The translations under genes were made by a program, and so were the position numbers. 64,000 bases of DNA from Rhipidocladum racemiflorum (lineage: Eukaryota > Streptophyta > Magnoliopsida > Poales > Poaceae), in assembly GCA_036346355.1 (NCBI GenBank), contig CM070581.1:5456001-5520000 (forward strand). The letters are read 5' to 3'. Below the pieces are notes generated by a model, which saw only the letters and a program-made list of their open reading frames with translations, had not been told where the DNA came from and did not search any database. Positions 12,601 to 23,787 of the stretch are shown here, in pieces. Each line of letters begins with the position of its first letter. The first letter of the stretch is position 1.

Positions 12601-13868
12601 AAGAACTTCACTATCAGGTTTATTTCCATCCCAGGCATGTATATTCTACCAAGTATAACAGGAACATCGCATATACTGCTAGATGCTGAAGTAAAGACCA
12701 GGAAATCCAATATGTGTCCAAATGAGAGAGAGCACAACATATCACATTTTCAGCACACTCTAAGCATGTTTGCACCTTGCATAACTGTCTCATCTTCATA
12801 CAAAATAAGGTTACCTCTGCAGAACCAACATATCTCTTCCAGTGTTTGATTTCCAATGGACAAAGCAAGGAATTAGTTTCGCTTGCTCGGCAACAATGAA
12901 ACATACTATTCTATAATACCTGAAGGCATCCGTTGTACTCATCTAAAACTTACCAACAAAGCTATTGACAGTATCTAGAATCTAGTATTGAGCAAGCCAA
13001 CGATTGCAGCCAGCCACCTTGACACAACAGAACAAATCAAGGCACATGAGAAAAAGGTGGAGTCAGTAACTCACATATCCTGTTAAGACACCCCCACCCA
13101 GGAAAAGAAAAAAAGAAAAAGAAAACCTCTCCCAGAAACATTGTGTTATGCAATCACCTGAAATAATGATGCCAACATCACAGGCCACATCAAAGTAACA
13201 GACAACAAACTATCAAAGGGGCCATGTTAAACGAATAGCAGAACTAACGCCTGAATCAAAACTGCTAATCGAATGCGCTTATAACTTATTGATGGACCAA
13301 ACGAAATATTCATGGACCCTGACTGTCCAATAACTCTAGTCAAACAGCCCCAATAATACTGCAACGGCAATCATTTCAACCCCCCACCGAACTGAATCTA
13401 ACGAGGCGAGTCGGCACAAACCAAAATAAAATGTAAAATGTTGTTAACCACAGAGGCAGAATCCGATCGGCTCACCTGCTCGCCCATGGGCACGACGAGT
13501 CGGACGTCGCACTCGCGGCTGCGCGTGATGCAGTGCACCCACCACCGCGCGCGCACGGTCACGGCGGCCGCGTCCAGCGCGCAGTCCACAGCCAGGTCGA
13601 CCTCCTTCATCTGCAGCGGGATCAGCGCGGGCGGGTCGAGGCGGCCGTACACGTAGGGCTGGTAGCTGGGCACGTCGGGGGTGTCGACCGCGCCAGGGTC
13701 GGAGACCACCGCGTACGCCGTCGGCGCCGAGGGCAGCAGCAGCGCGGCCGCCGCGTCGGGCCCCCGCTCCATCCCCGCCGGCGGCCTCGGCGGCGGCAGC
13801 CCGCCCGGCAGCACCAGCCGCTTGGACAGCTTGAGCCCGTCCCCCACCGCGCGCGCGAAGTCCTCCAT
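6663..13868 (-). CDS. VIT and VWA domain protein (inter-alpha-trypsin inhibitor heavy chain-related)
   Basis: Thirteen exons join in frame with GT-AG introns: 13476-13868, 12031-12180, 11713-11925, 11525-11614, 11175-11288, 10141-10410, 9870-10026, 9503-9580, 8655-8755, 8033-8203, 7793-7867, 7138-7233, 6663-7001. The product is 748 aa, close to what I recall for Arabidopsis At1g19110. Residues about 70-215 form a VIT domain, introduced by DPPALIPLQMKEV. Exons 6-8 form a von Willebrand A domain with the metal-binding (MIDAS) motif DTSGSM at 331-336 and FLMTDGS near 430. The last 57 residues hold 16 cysteines (CCSRLADCLCCMCC and on). The start ATG at 13868 opens the frame MEDFARAVGDGLKLSKR, which matches the family N-terminus. 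VIT/VWA proteins elsewhere bind matrix or act in the cytosol; the plant role is not established, and no signal peptide is evident. Intron 5 carries a Mutator-like MITE. No lesion seen. Confidence 0.93.
10541..10881. mobile_element. Mutator-like MITE in intron 5 of the VIT/VWA gene
   Basis: 341 bp with inverted ends (GATTTTTTTTAAA...; complement at right) and a perfect 10-bp direct duplication TCATTGTTTC at 10531-10540 and 10882-10891. Long 9-10-bp duplications suggest a Mutator-like origin. The core has tandem GCCAAACTGTATGGCGAAAT-type units, each an inverted GCC/GGC pair. A structurally similar element lies at 53891-54204. It lies wholly within the intron, so splicing signals are untouched. 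Confidence 0.75.
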
Positions 13869-14060
13869 GGGACGGAGACGGATGGTGCCCGGACGGCGCC
13901 GCCGCTTAGGGTTCCGAGGAGACGAATGAGATGCGGTCCGGCGAAGGGAGGTGATAACGTACTGTTGATTTGGGGCGGAGGCGATGAGCGCGGGCGGCGG
14001 CGAGGAGGGAGTTTTTATTCGGGAAGCGTCGGGTGGACGGCGAAGGCGAGATTGACCCCG
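13869..14060 (-). promoter_or_regulatory. 5' UTR and core promoter region of the VIT/VWA gene
   Basis: Sequence upstream of the ATG at 13868 on the minus strand is GC-rich. A TATA-like AATAAAAAC lies at 14011-14019, about 145 bp from the ATG. The transcription start is inferred only from that motif. The Helitron at 14318-14566 begins about 450 bp upstream of the ATG. Confidence 0.35.
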
Positions 14061-14317
14061 GAGAGGGAAATGATGAGCTGGGTTGGGGGTTGTGGGGAGC
14101 GTGGGCGGTGGCGGTGAGAATAATAAGGGGCGGCGCCGTGGCGTGGGCGTGGCTCGGGTGGTTTTGATTAGCCGACCGTTGCCATGGGAGGTTGGGCGCG
14201 TGCAAATGTGCAATGCTGGTTGGCTGTGGTGGTTTGTGTTGACGATGGAGTTGCTTGGGGTTGGTATCTTTGCTTGGCTTTTCCCATTTCCTTCCATTTC
14301 TTTATACAGTATCTCTA

Positions 14318-14566
14318 TCTCTACTATTATAAAGCAACAGTTGGTGGAAGTGGTGAATTCTACCCACGTCATTAATTGCCCTACTTAATTGCCCTGCTTA
14401 ATTGCCCTACGTAAAAAACGAAGCGTTGCTTTAATTAGCCAGCTTTCGCAAGAAACAAAGCGTTAAAGATAGATGTTTGATCTTGTGAAATAATTTTTTT
14501 ATTTTTTAATCTTTATTTTTCGTTATCAATTTTGTTTTTCGTAGCAATGCACGGGCATGTAACTAG
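14318..14566 (+). mobile_element. short non-autonomous Helitron, copy 2
   Basis: 249 bp beginning TCTCTACTATTATAAAGC after host A (14317) and ending GGGCATGTAACTAG before host T (14567). It is nearly identical to the minus-strand copy at 5164-5411, including three tandem TTAATTGCCCTAC-like 13-mers. Non-coding. It lies in the upstream region of the VIT/VWA gene. Confidence 0.87.
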
Positions 14567-14780
14567 TATATATACTTTGTCTATGCATAGATGTAATGTA
14601 TTGATTTTTAATAGCAGAAAATTAGTTTTAACTAGACGTCGTAAAACAGTGCAGCAATCTTCCAAAGAATTTCAAGGACAGAAGATGGAGGCTTCATAGA
14701 ATCAATCAAGGTTCAAAATTTCGTTTTTGAGACTTAATCTCAGTAAGATCTTGAAATTTTAAACAAAGTCGGACGAGTTC
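14567..14780. other. intergenic, nothing recognised
   Basis: Short AT-rich spacer between the Helitron and the target-site duplication of the copia element. No open frame or repeat partner noted. Confidence 0.5.
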
Positions 14781-14785
14781 ATTAC

Positions 14786-14993
14786 TGTTGTAAAACAGAA
14801 TAGTTCACCCATGCCAATCAACAACACGATAATGCAATTCAACGAACAGAAGTAGAAGCATACACGATGTAAAGGGAAAACTCTCTCTTTATTAGAAATA
14901 TAGGAGAAAAACCCCTGGAGATCAATTCGGATTCACCTACCATTGGATAGTGTCCTTCTATACAGGGACACAGATTCTATACATATTATAACA
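14786..14993 (-). repeat. 3' LTR of Copia-1 copy B
   Basis: 208 bp, preceded by the target duplication ATTAC. It is shorter than its partner at 21995-22253 because it lacks about 50 bp around the (CT)n tract and the TTGATCTTTCTGTACAAGG segment. The remaining sequence aligns throughout. Confidence 0.88.
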
Positions 14994-15004
14994 CTTCCCC
15001 TTGG
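14994..15004 (-). other. polypurine tract of Copia-1 copy B
   Basis: On the minus strand CCAAGGGGAAG abuts the TGTTATAATA start of the 3' LTR, the position and composition expected for the plus-strand primer of reverse transcription. The equivalent in copy A (10-20) is decayed. Confidence 0.8.
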
Positions 15005-15341
15005 ACGAATACCACGTAATGCGTATGTCTCATTAAAAACTCATCCCAAAACCAAGTGGAAAAAATCGATGGAGAAAAAAGTGCATTGCACTCACACTCT
15101 GTGTTTCACTTATTACCTCATTAAAAACCTTTATGTAAGAAACTTCAGGAAAACTTACTAAGGAGAAAAAAGTACAATTTTTAATCTTCGGGATGTAAAA
15201 TATGATCTTTAGAATCATGCAAAAAGAGGTTATGGTTTGGGGATTTACTCCCCCTGAACTCTGAAAATCTCTAAGTCGTCTCATCCCAATGCCATTAATG
15301 CACCTTTGAAAAGTAGACTTTGGCTAAGATTTTATAAATAT

Positions 15342-15572
15342 GGGGGTGTTTGGCAGAGCTCCAGCTCCACCAGATTCGTGAATCTGGTGGAGGTGGGTAT
15401 TCCTAGCTCCACCAAATCTATAGAGTTGGAATTATAGGTATATTAAGAGTGTTTAGGTGGGTCATCTTGTTTACATTTTAGAATAAAAATATAAACTTAA
15501 TTCACTTTATTTTAGCCTACAAGTTTCAGATCTGAGGTGGAGCTGGAATCTGGAGCTCTGCCAAACAGGGCC
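15342..15572. mobile_element. PIF/Tourist-type MITE nested in Copia-1 copy B
   Basis: Present in copy B but absent from the matching place in copy A (around 335-345). The ends are GGGGGTGTTTGGCAGAGCTC and, inverted, GAGCTCTGCCAAACAGGGCC. TAA follows on the right; the left flank is ATA/AAT, so the target duplication is imperfect. Internal GGTGGAGCTGG segments extend the inverted repeat. Confidence 0.75.
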
Positions 15573-15597
15573 TAAATCTGCTAGATTTTCACATAAC

Positions 15598-15804
15598 TTA
15601 GTTTGCATTATTTTTCACCTCACCATTTTTATGGAGTTTGTGAAGATAGAAAAATTTAGGGGTAATATGCTTCATGATATTACTCTTTATATAACCCATT
15701 TGCATTTGTGAAACACATGCAACATTATCCTCATAGATAATCGTGGGGGTATCGACGGTATTAAGACCACATAACTTCTGGATATGGTTAATCACACGAC
15801 TCAT
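15598..15804 (-). pseudogene. copia RNase H domain remnant (Copia-1 copy B)
   Basis: A 68-codon open stretch containing IIYEDNVACVSQMQ, then MKHITPKFFYLHKLHKNGEV. These are the EDN-A and KHI-PKFF-H-L-KNG blocks of Ty1/copia RNase H. It is cut off by stops on both sides. Confidence 0.85.
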
Positions 15805-18800
15805 CCTAACATACGTGAGGCTATAATCTCTGAGTGGTTGATAGTTGTAGCTACCAAGGTCTTCTTAAAAGACCGCTAAGAAATGGCTGAACCACATAAA
15901 AAAAAACACAAAAACAGTCTTAAATTTGGCACTGTGGGGGATCAGATCAGACAGATAGCCAACATCCATATATCCCACCATGGTTAAGTCTTGGTCCTTC
16001 TAAAAAAACAATCCAAGATAGTACCTTGGAAGTATATGAGTAAAGTCGTAACACTAGCCCAATACCTTCTGATTGAGAATATACTGTTTCATGCTAGCAA
16101 ATTTACTACAAATGCAATATTAGACCTTGTGCAATTCACAAGATACATAAGTGTGGGACTTCAAGTCCTAAGACTTTCTCATTTTTTCTCATTTTTCATC
16201 CTTGGTCTATAAAACGGTCTTTTATCCACTTCAAGAGATCTCACAACCATGAGGATCTTTAAAGGATGAGATTTATCCATATTAAATCTTATTTTTTCCA
16301 CTTCTTGGTATAGATAGGTTGGTGTACAAATATTTCTTCTGGGAATGCTCTAGCTGCAGTCCTAAACAATATTTGATTTCACCTAAATCTTTCATCTTAA
16401 AACTCCATCGTAAGGTAATCACTTGCTTTCCTTTATTTTCTCTGTGGTTTTGATGACATTTAGTTTATCGATTTATATTGAGATGATACAGAATTCATTA
16501 TGTGATTTCTTTATGAACACACAGGAGACAATATTCCTTCTTCAGGAGGAACTCACTAAGTCAGTTGTGCCACATTCTTTTCGACTTTCTAAATTCGTAT
16601 AGCGATCTCTTTAGTTTGGCGTTATACATGTTGCGATTATTAGAATCCGGAATTTTAACTCCTTCAGGGATTTCATATAAATATCCATATCCAATGACTC
16701 ATATAGATATGTAGTCACTACACCCATCAACTGCATTGATAAGTTTTAAGCTTGGTGCCATTAATATTAAATTTTGGAACATTATTCCACTCATTATAGG
16801 AGAATAGGTTTCATCGTAATCAATGACGGGCCTTCTGCGTGAACCCTTGTGCTACAAGCCTCGCTTTATATCTCACCACCTAGATATTTTCATTTTCTCT
16901 TCCGAATGAGAAACCCATTTGATCCTACATGCAACACATCCTACATGCAACACATCTAGGAGATGTTCGATCAACGGGATCAATAATTTTTCTCTTATTA
17001 AGCGAGCGCTGTCTCAATTGCTTCTTTTCATTTTTGACCCAATATGAGCACTTCCGGCACTCTACAATGGACTTTGGTTCTAGATCCAGATTTTAGCAAT
17101 TTTGGAGACGAAATATGTCGAAAATTGTAGTATTTCCTTTATATAATTCTCCTGCGTCACTTCAGGGATATCTCTTCATTAATTTCTCCCATCTCCCCAT
17201 GATTTCCCACAACGATGGAGTCTGGGTGTTCTAACTTCCCAGCGTTGGATTGTGCACACAAATATATGCTGGGGTTTTCATCTTCAAGATGGATCACTTC
17301 AGGGATATTACCATCTCCTAGATGGTCCACTTCAGGGATTTTCTCAACATCAGGTTAAGCTTCTTCCAATATCACAGCTAATATTCTCATTTCTTCGGTT
17401 CTCTACTTCTGCGGACGTCTCCGTGGAATTGAATCCTGTGCACCTAGAGGTCTCCCCCTCATTTTATCATGAGGGTCAAGAGTGGGTTGAATATCCTTTT
17501 AGGATATTTTCACTCTTTTAGGTGCATATACTGCAGGTATTTGAGATCTTTCCACTCCCTTATGATCAGTGAAAGCATCTGACAGATTATTGGCTTATTT
17601 GTTGCAGATTCATTATCCTTCGAATCTTCAAGTTCGACCGCTTTAGTGTGTGAAACTAAGGACTGGGCATTCTTTAATATGGTACTTATCCCCCCTAATG
17701 CCGAAAATTGTCCTTAGTGTAATCATCGTACCGAGCCATTTACAGATCCTTTGTCATAGGTTCTTGGGTATTAAATAATTGATGGAGATTCATAATCTAC
17801 ATAGATCCCCAATTTCTGGTGAGTTCCTATGGTGGTACACTGTGGTGGAGAGATTGATATGTATACAACACAACCAAATTTTTGCAGATAGAAAATACTT
17901 AATTCTCTTCCACACACTATCTACAACGAGGAAATTTCGTGATATGCAGTTGGTTTGAGTTGAATTAATACCGTAGTGTGCATCACTACATGGCCCCAAT
18001 AACTGGTGGATAACCTTCTATACTGCAAGGGTGGCCAAGCAATAAGTTTTATTCCCTTAATTAATGAGTCTACAAGGCCATTTTGGGTGTGGACATTGGT
18101 ACAGAATGCTCTACATTAATACCCAAAGCCATACAATAATCATTAAATGTTTTTGAGATAAACTAACTAAGCAGTGTCCATTCGAATAGACTTGATCATT
18201 TCTTTTGAAAGGAAGCTCTTAACTTAATTATTTGGGCAATTAGTTTTGCAAAGACATGGATCCCAACAGATAAGAAATAAATATGAGACCATCTAGTATA
18301 AGTATCTATCAGTACCGTAATATATCTGAAAGGGCCAAACAGGGGCTAAATGGGTCTACAGATATTATCTTGAATTTTCTTCAGGAAATTAGTGATTCTT
18401 CCTAACTTTTAGGCAAGAAGATCTAACTATAAGCTTTCCTATAGCACAAATAAGGCATAAGAAATCTTTAGGTCTAGAAAAGTCTTTATGCTACGGCCAG
18501 CAGAATTATTAATTATTCAACTCAGGATAACCTAGTCGATCTGGCAGATCTTAAATATTTCTAGGTTTTTATCACAATAGAAACTTCAGGTTTTATATGT
18601 GCACAGTATAACCCGGTGGATTTTTTTCAACCACAAATTTACTACACCCATTAATCTTAGTCATGAGTAGGTATTATGTACCTTCATCTTTCTATGTCTG
18701 CATATGAAAACCATTCAGATTAATGTCTTTAAAACTTAAGTGAGTACGATTAGGCTTAAGGTATAATATGGCATTATTCCAGTGCCAACTATAAGAGCAT

Positions 18801-19678
18801 CGCTTCTGGCGATAGTCATAATATTTTCAAATCGCTTAGTGTGGTATAATTGTCTTCTAGACAGATTTCTTTCCTCATCATTGGATTATATTTTGTTCTA
18901 TATTACAAGTATGACTTAATAATCAGACAATTGTTGTATCAGGAATAAATTGTAGAATATAGAACAAACATAGCACAATTAATCAAGTATATGAGAAATA
19001 AACATTTATTCGATTTTAAATGATAATCGCTCAACAGGACCGTAGACCAAATGTTCAATCAGGAACTAAGACTAAACTGATGAAGAGATTTATAAGGAAT
19101 ATGTGACATCGATTAGCAAAGTGGAGGAATACTTAGGAGACTAATCCAGGTCTCCGTGAGGGTCATATACATCCTTCTGCGACTTCTCGAACTTAATAAT
19201 TTTAAGAATCATATTGTCATACTTTTCAGCATCCGTGTTAACAACAGGTCATACGGTGAAATATGACATAACATTATTTACCCGAGTCTTATTGACTTTT
19301 CCAATGGATTTTGTGTAAAGGTCTACCATATGCTTCGGGGTGCGATAGTTTCATGACCAATGTCCAGTGCATCAATACCTGAAATAGGGTTATTCAGTGT
19401 TTGCAGCCTTATTTAGCTGTCTTGCTTCTGGGAGCCCCCTGACCCGGCTCTTCCCCAATTTGATTTACTATACTTACATTTATCCCATTTATTACTTTGG
19501 TACTTTCTGCTGCTATGGTTATTGCTTACCTACTGAGCATTTGCATATGGTTCGAGCATTACATAACTCTCATTGGAAGTACGTGATGATTCTTCATTAG
19601 GAGTTCATCACGCTTTTCTACTTCTAGCAAAATACATGTAAGCTCGGAGTACTTTTGGTACTTGACATGATGATACTA

Positions 19679-19876
19679 TTACAACAACATCCTCATATTA
19701 GGGTGGAAGGTGCAAAATATCTTATCGATCATTTTAGCATTAGTAACTTTCTGGTTATATAATGTTAGTTCAGTAACAAGCTTGTGCATGGCAAAGTTAT
19801 ATGCTGCCACAACCTTTAAATCCTGAAAACACGAAGGATTCATTCGCACTGTGCTCCTAACAACAAGATGAATCAT
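19679..19876 (-). pseudogene. copia gag (UBN2-type) remnant
   Basis: A 65-codon stretch with DLKVVAAYNFAMHKLVTEL followed by IDKIFCTFHPNMRML. This matches the DLKSV-EYN-A-HKI-T-L...E-TL-TFHP pattern of plant copia gag. It lies upstream of pol on the element's own strand, as expected. It is truncated at both ends by stops. Confidence 0.75.
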
Positions 19877-20990
19877 TGCTGGTTATATATTTTTCCTTCA
19901 GAAATTCAAAAAGTACAAGCTGGTCCTTTTTCCATCAAATATTCAGCCTTCATGTTCGTATGAAGATGGTGCCTCAGGAAGTGCAAAATCGTACGCCTAT
20001 TGGTTTTGGGAAGAGCAAAGGTATCAGCTTCAGGCTGGGAAAATAGTAGCTCCAAAGGATCGAGCTATCAAATTTGTCTAAATATTCATTATACAGGTAA
20101 GGTAATTGTTACCATTCAGGGCAAGCTCGATAAATTCCTACTATACTATGTCAAACATATCATATTTCTAATTATGCAAAATAACTTTTACTACTGGTAA
20201 AATCATTATATTGTATGCTCACTCTCCAATCAATAAATATTGGTCTATATCTATTCAGTAGATAATTATCTAAAATTTTCATAGAATTTTTCTAGTAATT
20301 TTCATAGTTTTCTCCTAATTATTTAAGCAATTTTTAGAGTTACTAAATAGTAAAAAATAAATTTCAACATGAAAATTATGCTATGACAATAAATTCAAAG
20401 ACACAAGGCTCCCAAAATTCTATTTGAAATTTTTTAGAATTTTCCAAGCATTTTTCATAATTTCTGTTAATTACCAAGCAATTTTCAGAATTACTTTAAC
20501 AACAGAAAAAGTTAAATTCTGGCACATTCCAACATGAAATAATACTAAGGAAAATAAAACCAGAGCCGTGGCATAAACAATGTGTCATCATGATTTTAGC
20601 ACAAATTTCTATTAATATTTAAGCAATTTTTAGAATTACTTGAATACCAGAAAGATTAATTTAGCACATATTAAATATGAAAAAAGCTAAAAAATAAACC
20701 CATGGTATGGAACCTCCAAAGTGTGCTAAATAATAATTTTGCCGAACTTTCGAAAGTCCATAAACATAAACGAACTAATTTATTTACTTATTTTGAAAAT
20801 TACTAGAAAACAGAGGGGCAACAATGTAAATTCCCCCTTTTTCCACACAATTTATGGGCTATGGCGGCCTAATGGGCTGCATGGCCCATGAGGCCCATAA
20901 GGCCCATGATGCTCCAATAAACCCAGTGGCTAGGGTTGTCCAAACCCTAGCTGCCACTGCCAATTCCCGGGGTTCGTGCCGCCGTTGTCG

Positions 20991-21250
20991 TTCTTCTCCA
21001 CGTGCGGCTCGTTCGGTCGATGTCCGTCGGGGCCTTTCGCGGGAGGCGGGGTGTCGGGCCCGGTCCCCGAGGCAAACAAGGTGGCAACGCGACCGGGCAC
21101 GGGCGAGGGCGCCGCTGCCGTTCTTCTCCGCATGCGGCTCGTTCGGTCGGTGGCCGTTGGGGCCTTTCGCGGGAGGCGGGGTGTCGGGCCCGGTCGCCAA
21201 GGTAAATAAGGTGGCAACGCTACCGGGCACGGGCCAGGGCGGTCGTGGCG
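20991..21250. repeat. 130-bp tandem duplication in the Copia-1 leader
   Basis: Two consecutive 130-bp units start at 20991 and 21121 with TTCTTCTCC. Each contains GGCTCGTTCGGTCG, GGGCCTTTCGCGGGAGGCGG and AAGGTGGCAACGC. The length is not a multiple of three, so the peptide-like repeats in overlapping frames are a by-product. Copy A has no clear second unit. Confidence 0.85.
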
Positions 21251-21980
21251 GCTCGCACGGAGGAACGGACACGTGGCGACCAGCGGCTGTGTGTGGCGGC
21301 CGGCGAGGCGCGTAGCGTGGCGTGGCGGCCGCGAGGCGAAGTGCGGCAGCGGCAAGCGCAGGCAAGGCGACGGGGCCACATGCCCATGCCGAAGATCTGG
21401 CCGGCGGGGCCATAAGCGTAAACTGCGCATCTTTGAGCAGTCTTTGGCCGGTGAGACCACAGGCGCAGCCGCATGACACCAAGGAGGCGCAGGCCAACGA
21501 AGCTACAGCGGTGCGGCGGCGAGGTCGAGCATAGAGGTGGCAGCGCCAGTTCGCCGCTGACGCGCGACCATGGCGTGGTGTGTGACCAGGGCGGCAGCGA
21601 CAGCTTCCGGCCAAGGTAGCACGTTGACGACTTCCGACCGAAGTGGTGCCTTGACGGCTTCAGGCTAAGGCAGCAATCTTTGCCGTTGCGAGCACTCATT
21701 TTTTGTGTGTGATAAACAGTAACATATTTTGATTTGGCAACAGTGGATTTGATCGACTGTTAATCTGTAAAGTAGCGAAAACAATCTGCTGGATTAGGTA
21801 CTATTCACACGCGATCTCTTATGTAGGGCTCGAAGTAGCGTAGATCGCATGATGCAAGATGAGCTCGATGCCGTGTAGACTTGACGCAGGCAGACGATCA
21901 GCGATCGGCGACGATCAAGGTGTTGATGCATTGTAGATCAACGCCGTGTAGATGATCCCGATCAGTCGCGCATAGAACAA

Positions 21981-21994
21981 TTGTGCTGATAACG
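21981..21994 (-). other. primer-binding site of Copia-1 copy B
   Basis: Directly inside the 5' LTR, the minus strand reads CGTTATCAGCACAA. The core TTATCAGCAC is a form seen at copia primer sites. The same place in the plus-oriented fragment after 55299 reads TGTTATGCTGCACAA. Confidence 0.55.
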
Positions 21995-22253
21995 TATTGT
22001 GAAACAAAATTGTTCATACACGCCAATCGACAACACGACAATGCAATTCAATGAACAGAAGTAGAAGCATACACGATGTAAGGGGAAAACACACACTCTC
22101 TCTCTCTCTCTCTCTCTCTTTATTAGATTGATCTTTCTGTACAAGGTAATGTCCAATATATAGGAGAAAAACCTCTAAAGATAAATTCGGATTCACTCAC
22201 CATTAGATAAAGTCCTTCCATATAAGGACATGGATTCTATCCATATTATAACA
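21995..22253 (-). repeat. 5' LTR of Copia-1 copy B
   Basis: 259 bp. It contains a (CT)n tract at about 22095-22119 and ends next to the target duplication ATTAC (22254-22258). It should hold the element's promoter when read on the minus strand. Confidence 0.88.
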
Positions 22254-22391
22254 ATTACAACAATATTACATGATGACAGTGTTGAGATCCGTACCCAATT
22301 GGTGGAGTTTGCTTTGACGTCGGTTCAGTGTTAAGCTAAGTCCATTCTCTTTGCTTTATCATCCCCTTGAAGAAAGGTGTTTTTTTTTTAA

Positions 22392-22490
22392 AAAAAAATC
22401 CTCAGCTGTTTTTTTGGTCTATCAGTTTTGTGATCAAGCCACGTCTAACACAAAAGTTGATAGACCAAAAAAACAGCTGAGGATTTTTTT
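22392..22490. repeat. long near-perfect hairpin
   Basis: Two 33-bp arms, 22392-22424 and 22458-22490, are exact complements (core ATCCTCAGCTG...CAGCTGAGGAT). The 33-bp loop continues with GTTTTGTG against CACAAAAGT, so the stem can be about 40 bp. No target duplication was identified. It may be a small foldback element or a hairpin source of small RNAs. Confidence 0.75.
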
Positions 22491-22600
22491 AGTGGAGATA
22501 TACGGAGCCGACCATGCGCGCTGCCACGTCGCCTCAAACACTATAGTTTCTATAGTGAAGTGCCACATTAGCTCGAAGATTTGTTGCGCATCCCATTTCA

Positions 22601-22690
22601 CAAGCCGTGTGTAGCTCAGGTGGTAGAAGCCTCACTGTGGCAACATGAGTTTGGGTTCAAAACTCGTTAAAAGCGATTTTCCCTATTTTT
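22601..22690 (+). mobile_element. tRNA-derived SINE head
   Basis: GTAGCTCAGGTGGTAGAAGC looks like a tRNA A box and GGGTTCAAAACTC, about 35 bp on, like a B box: the internal RNA polymerase III promoter arrangement. It does not fold into a full cloverleaf with a matching acceptor stem, so I read it as a SINE head. The body may continue into the tandem repeat at 22717. Confidence 0.55.
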
Positions 22691-22716
22691 TCGTCAGCTT
22701 CCTCGATTTAATTGAG

Positions 22717-23250
22717 CTGCTAAATCATGTTGTAAAATTTTAATACTTTTTGAGGAGGGTCCTCAGAGTGTGCCTAATTTGCCATAAAAATTCGGATCAT
22801 GATCAAATTTGTGCGAATTTTAAAAAAATCTGACAATGCTACTGATACATTTAAAGCAATTTTACTGGTTTAATCATTTCATTGAACTATTAAATCATGT
22901 TGTATTTTTTAAAAACTTTTTGAGAAGGAACCTCAAGGAGTGCCTAGCCTACCATAAAAAATCCTGGTAATGCTACTAATGTATTTAAAGTAACTTCGTT
23001 GCTTTAACTAAACTACTAAATTTGCAATTTCTTGAAATTTTTTGAGAAGGTCCCTAAGAGCATGCCTATGCTACCGTAAAAATTTCAAATCATGATCAAA
23101 CTTATATGAATTTAAAAAAATGTACAAGTGATACTAATGCATTTAAATCAACTTCATTGATTTAATCGGGCTACTAAATTTGTAAATTTTAGAGAATTTG
23201 TGAAAGGGTCCCGAGAGCGCATTCCTGAGCTGACATACAAAATTTAGATT
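22717..23250. repeat. four diverged tandem units of about 126-170 bp
   Basis: Units start near 22717, 22887, 23013 and 23171 with (G/A)CTACTAAAT(C/T)-like words. Each then has a TTTTTGAGAAGG-T-CCT block, a GTGCCTA...CCATAAAAAT block and an 'ATGCTACTAATG-ATTTAAA' block. Unit 2 is shorter by a deletion. No coding potential. Confidence 0.65.
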
Positions 23251-23787
23251 TCTGTAATTTTTGTAACATTTTTAAATGAATATTTTTTAAAAAAAACCAA
23301 ATAAATGTTTCTAAAAAAGATCATCGCATTTCCCCCTTTTTTGAAAGATATTTTGAAGAAAAAAAATCTATCCACCACTAAAATTTTTACCTATCTCAAA
23401 TTCTCAACGACTCCTTCCGTCCGATGGGCATGAGGGCATCTAGTTGTTACTACGCGCCACATGTTGCCCGTCGAGATGCTCGCGCTCATGGGTGCGGCGA
23501 GGATCAATCAGAGTGGTCCATTCTAGCGTCAACGGGTGCGATCCATTCGGGGAGGGCCGCCACGCGGCGCTCGGCTTATAGGCTGTGAGCCTCTGTAACG
23601 GCTATTTTTTGTCCCCATTTTTGTGCATGCGAGGAGGACATGGAGACCGTTTCATCACCTGGTCCTCTTTTTTGGATTCCATATTCCATAGTCCATACGG
23701 TGTATTATTGTTGTTTGCTTACAAAATCGAGTGCTTCCGTGGTTGACGTTTATACGACGTATTTTTCAATTATCTTGTTTATAAATA
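23251..23787. other. intergenic, nothing recognised
   Basis: AT-rich to 23400, then mixed sequence with a GC-rich patch near 23450-23580. No exon structure, RNA gene or repeat partner was found. Confidence 0.5.

Larger units (their letters stand above)
14786..22253 (-). mobile_element. complete but dead Ty1/copia retrotransposon, Copia-1 copy B
   Basis: 7468 bp, coding strand minus. The LTRs are 14786-14993 (3') and 21995-22253 (5'), both TGTT...AACA-type ends, and the whole element is flanked by the direct 5-bp repeat ATTAC (14781-14785 and 22254-22258). A purine tract follows the 3' LTR and a tRNA-type primer site precedes the 5' LTR. Domain remnants appear in order gag (19679-19876), then pol linker, then RNase H (15598-15804), which is the copia order. 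All frames are broken by stops and indels. A PIF MITE (15342-15572) is nested near the RNase H remnant. The leader (20940-21700) is strongly GC-rich. Confidence 0.9.

Noticed and set aside
13533..14117. 194-codon plus-strand ORF opposite exon 1 of the VIT/VWA gene
   Set aside because: Arg/Gly-rich antisense shadow of a GC-rich exon. The minus-strand exon has a clear family match and splice site.
20854..21699. ORFs up to 251 codons on both strands
   Set aside because: Same GC-rich leader in Copia-1 copy B. The apparent peptide repeats come from the 130-bp tandem duplication read in different frames.
22601..22680. Possible tRNA gene
   Set aside because: A- and B-box words are present, but the acceptor and anticodon stems do not pair. 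A SINE head explains it better.
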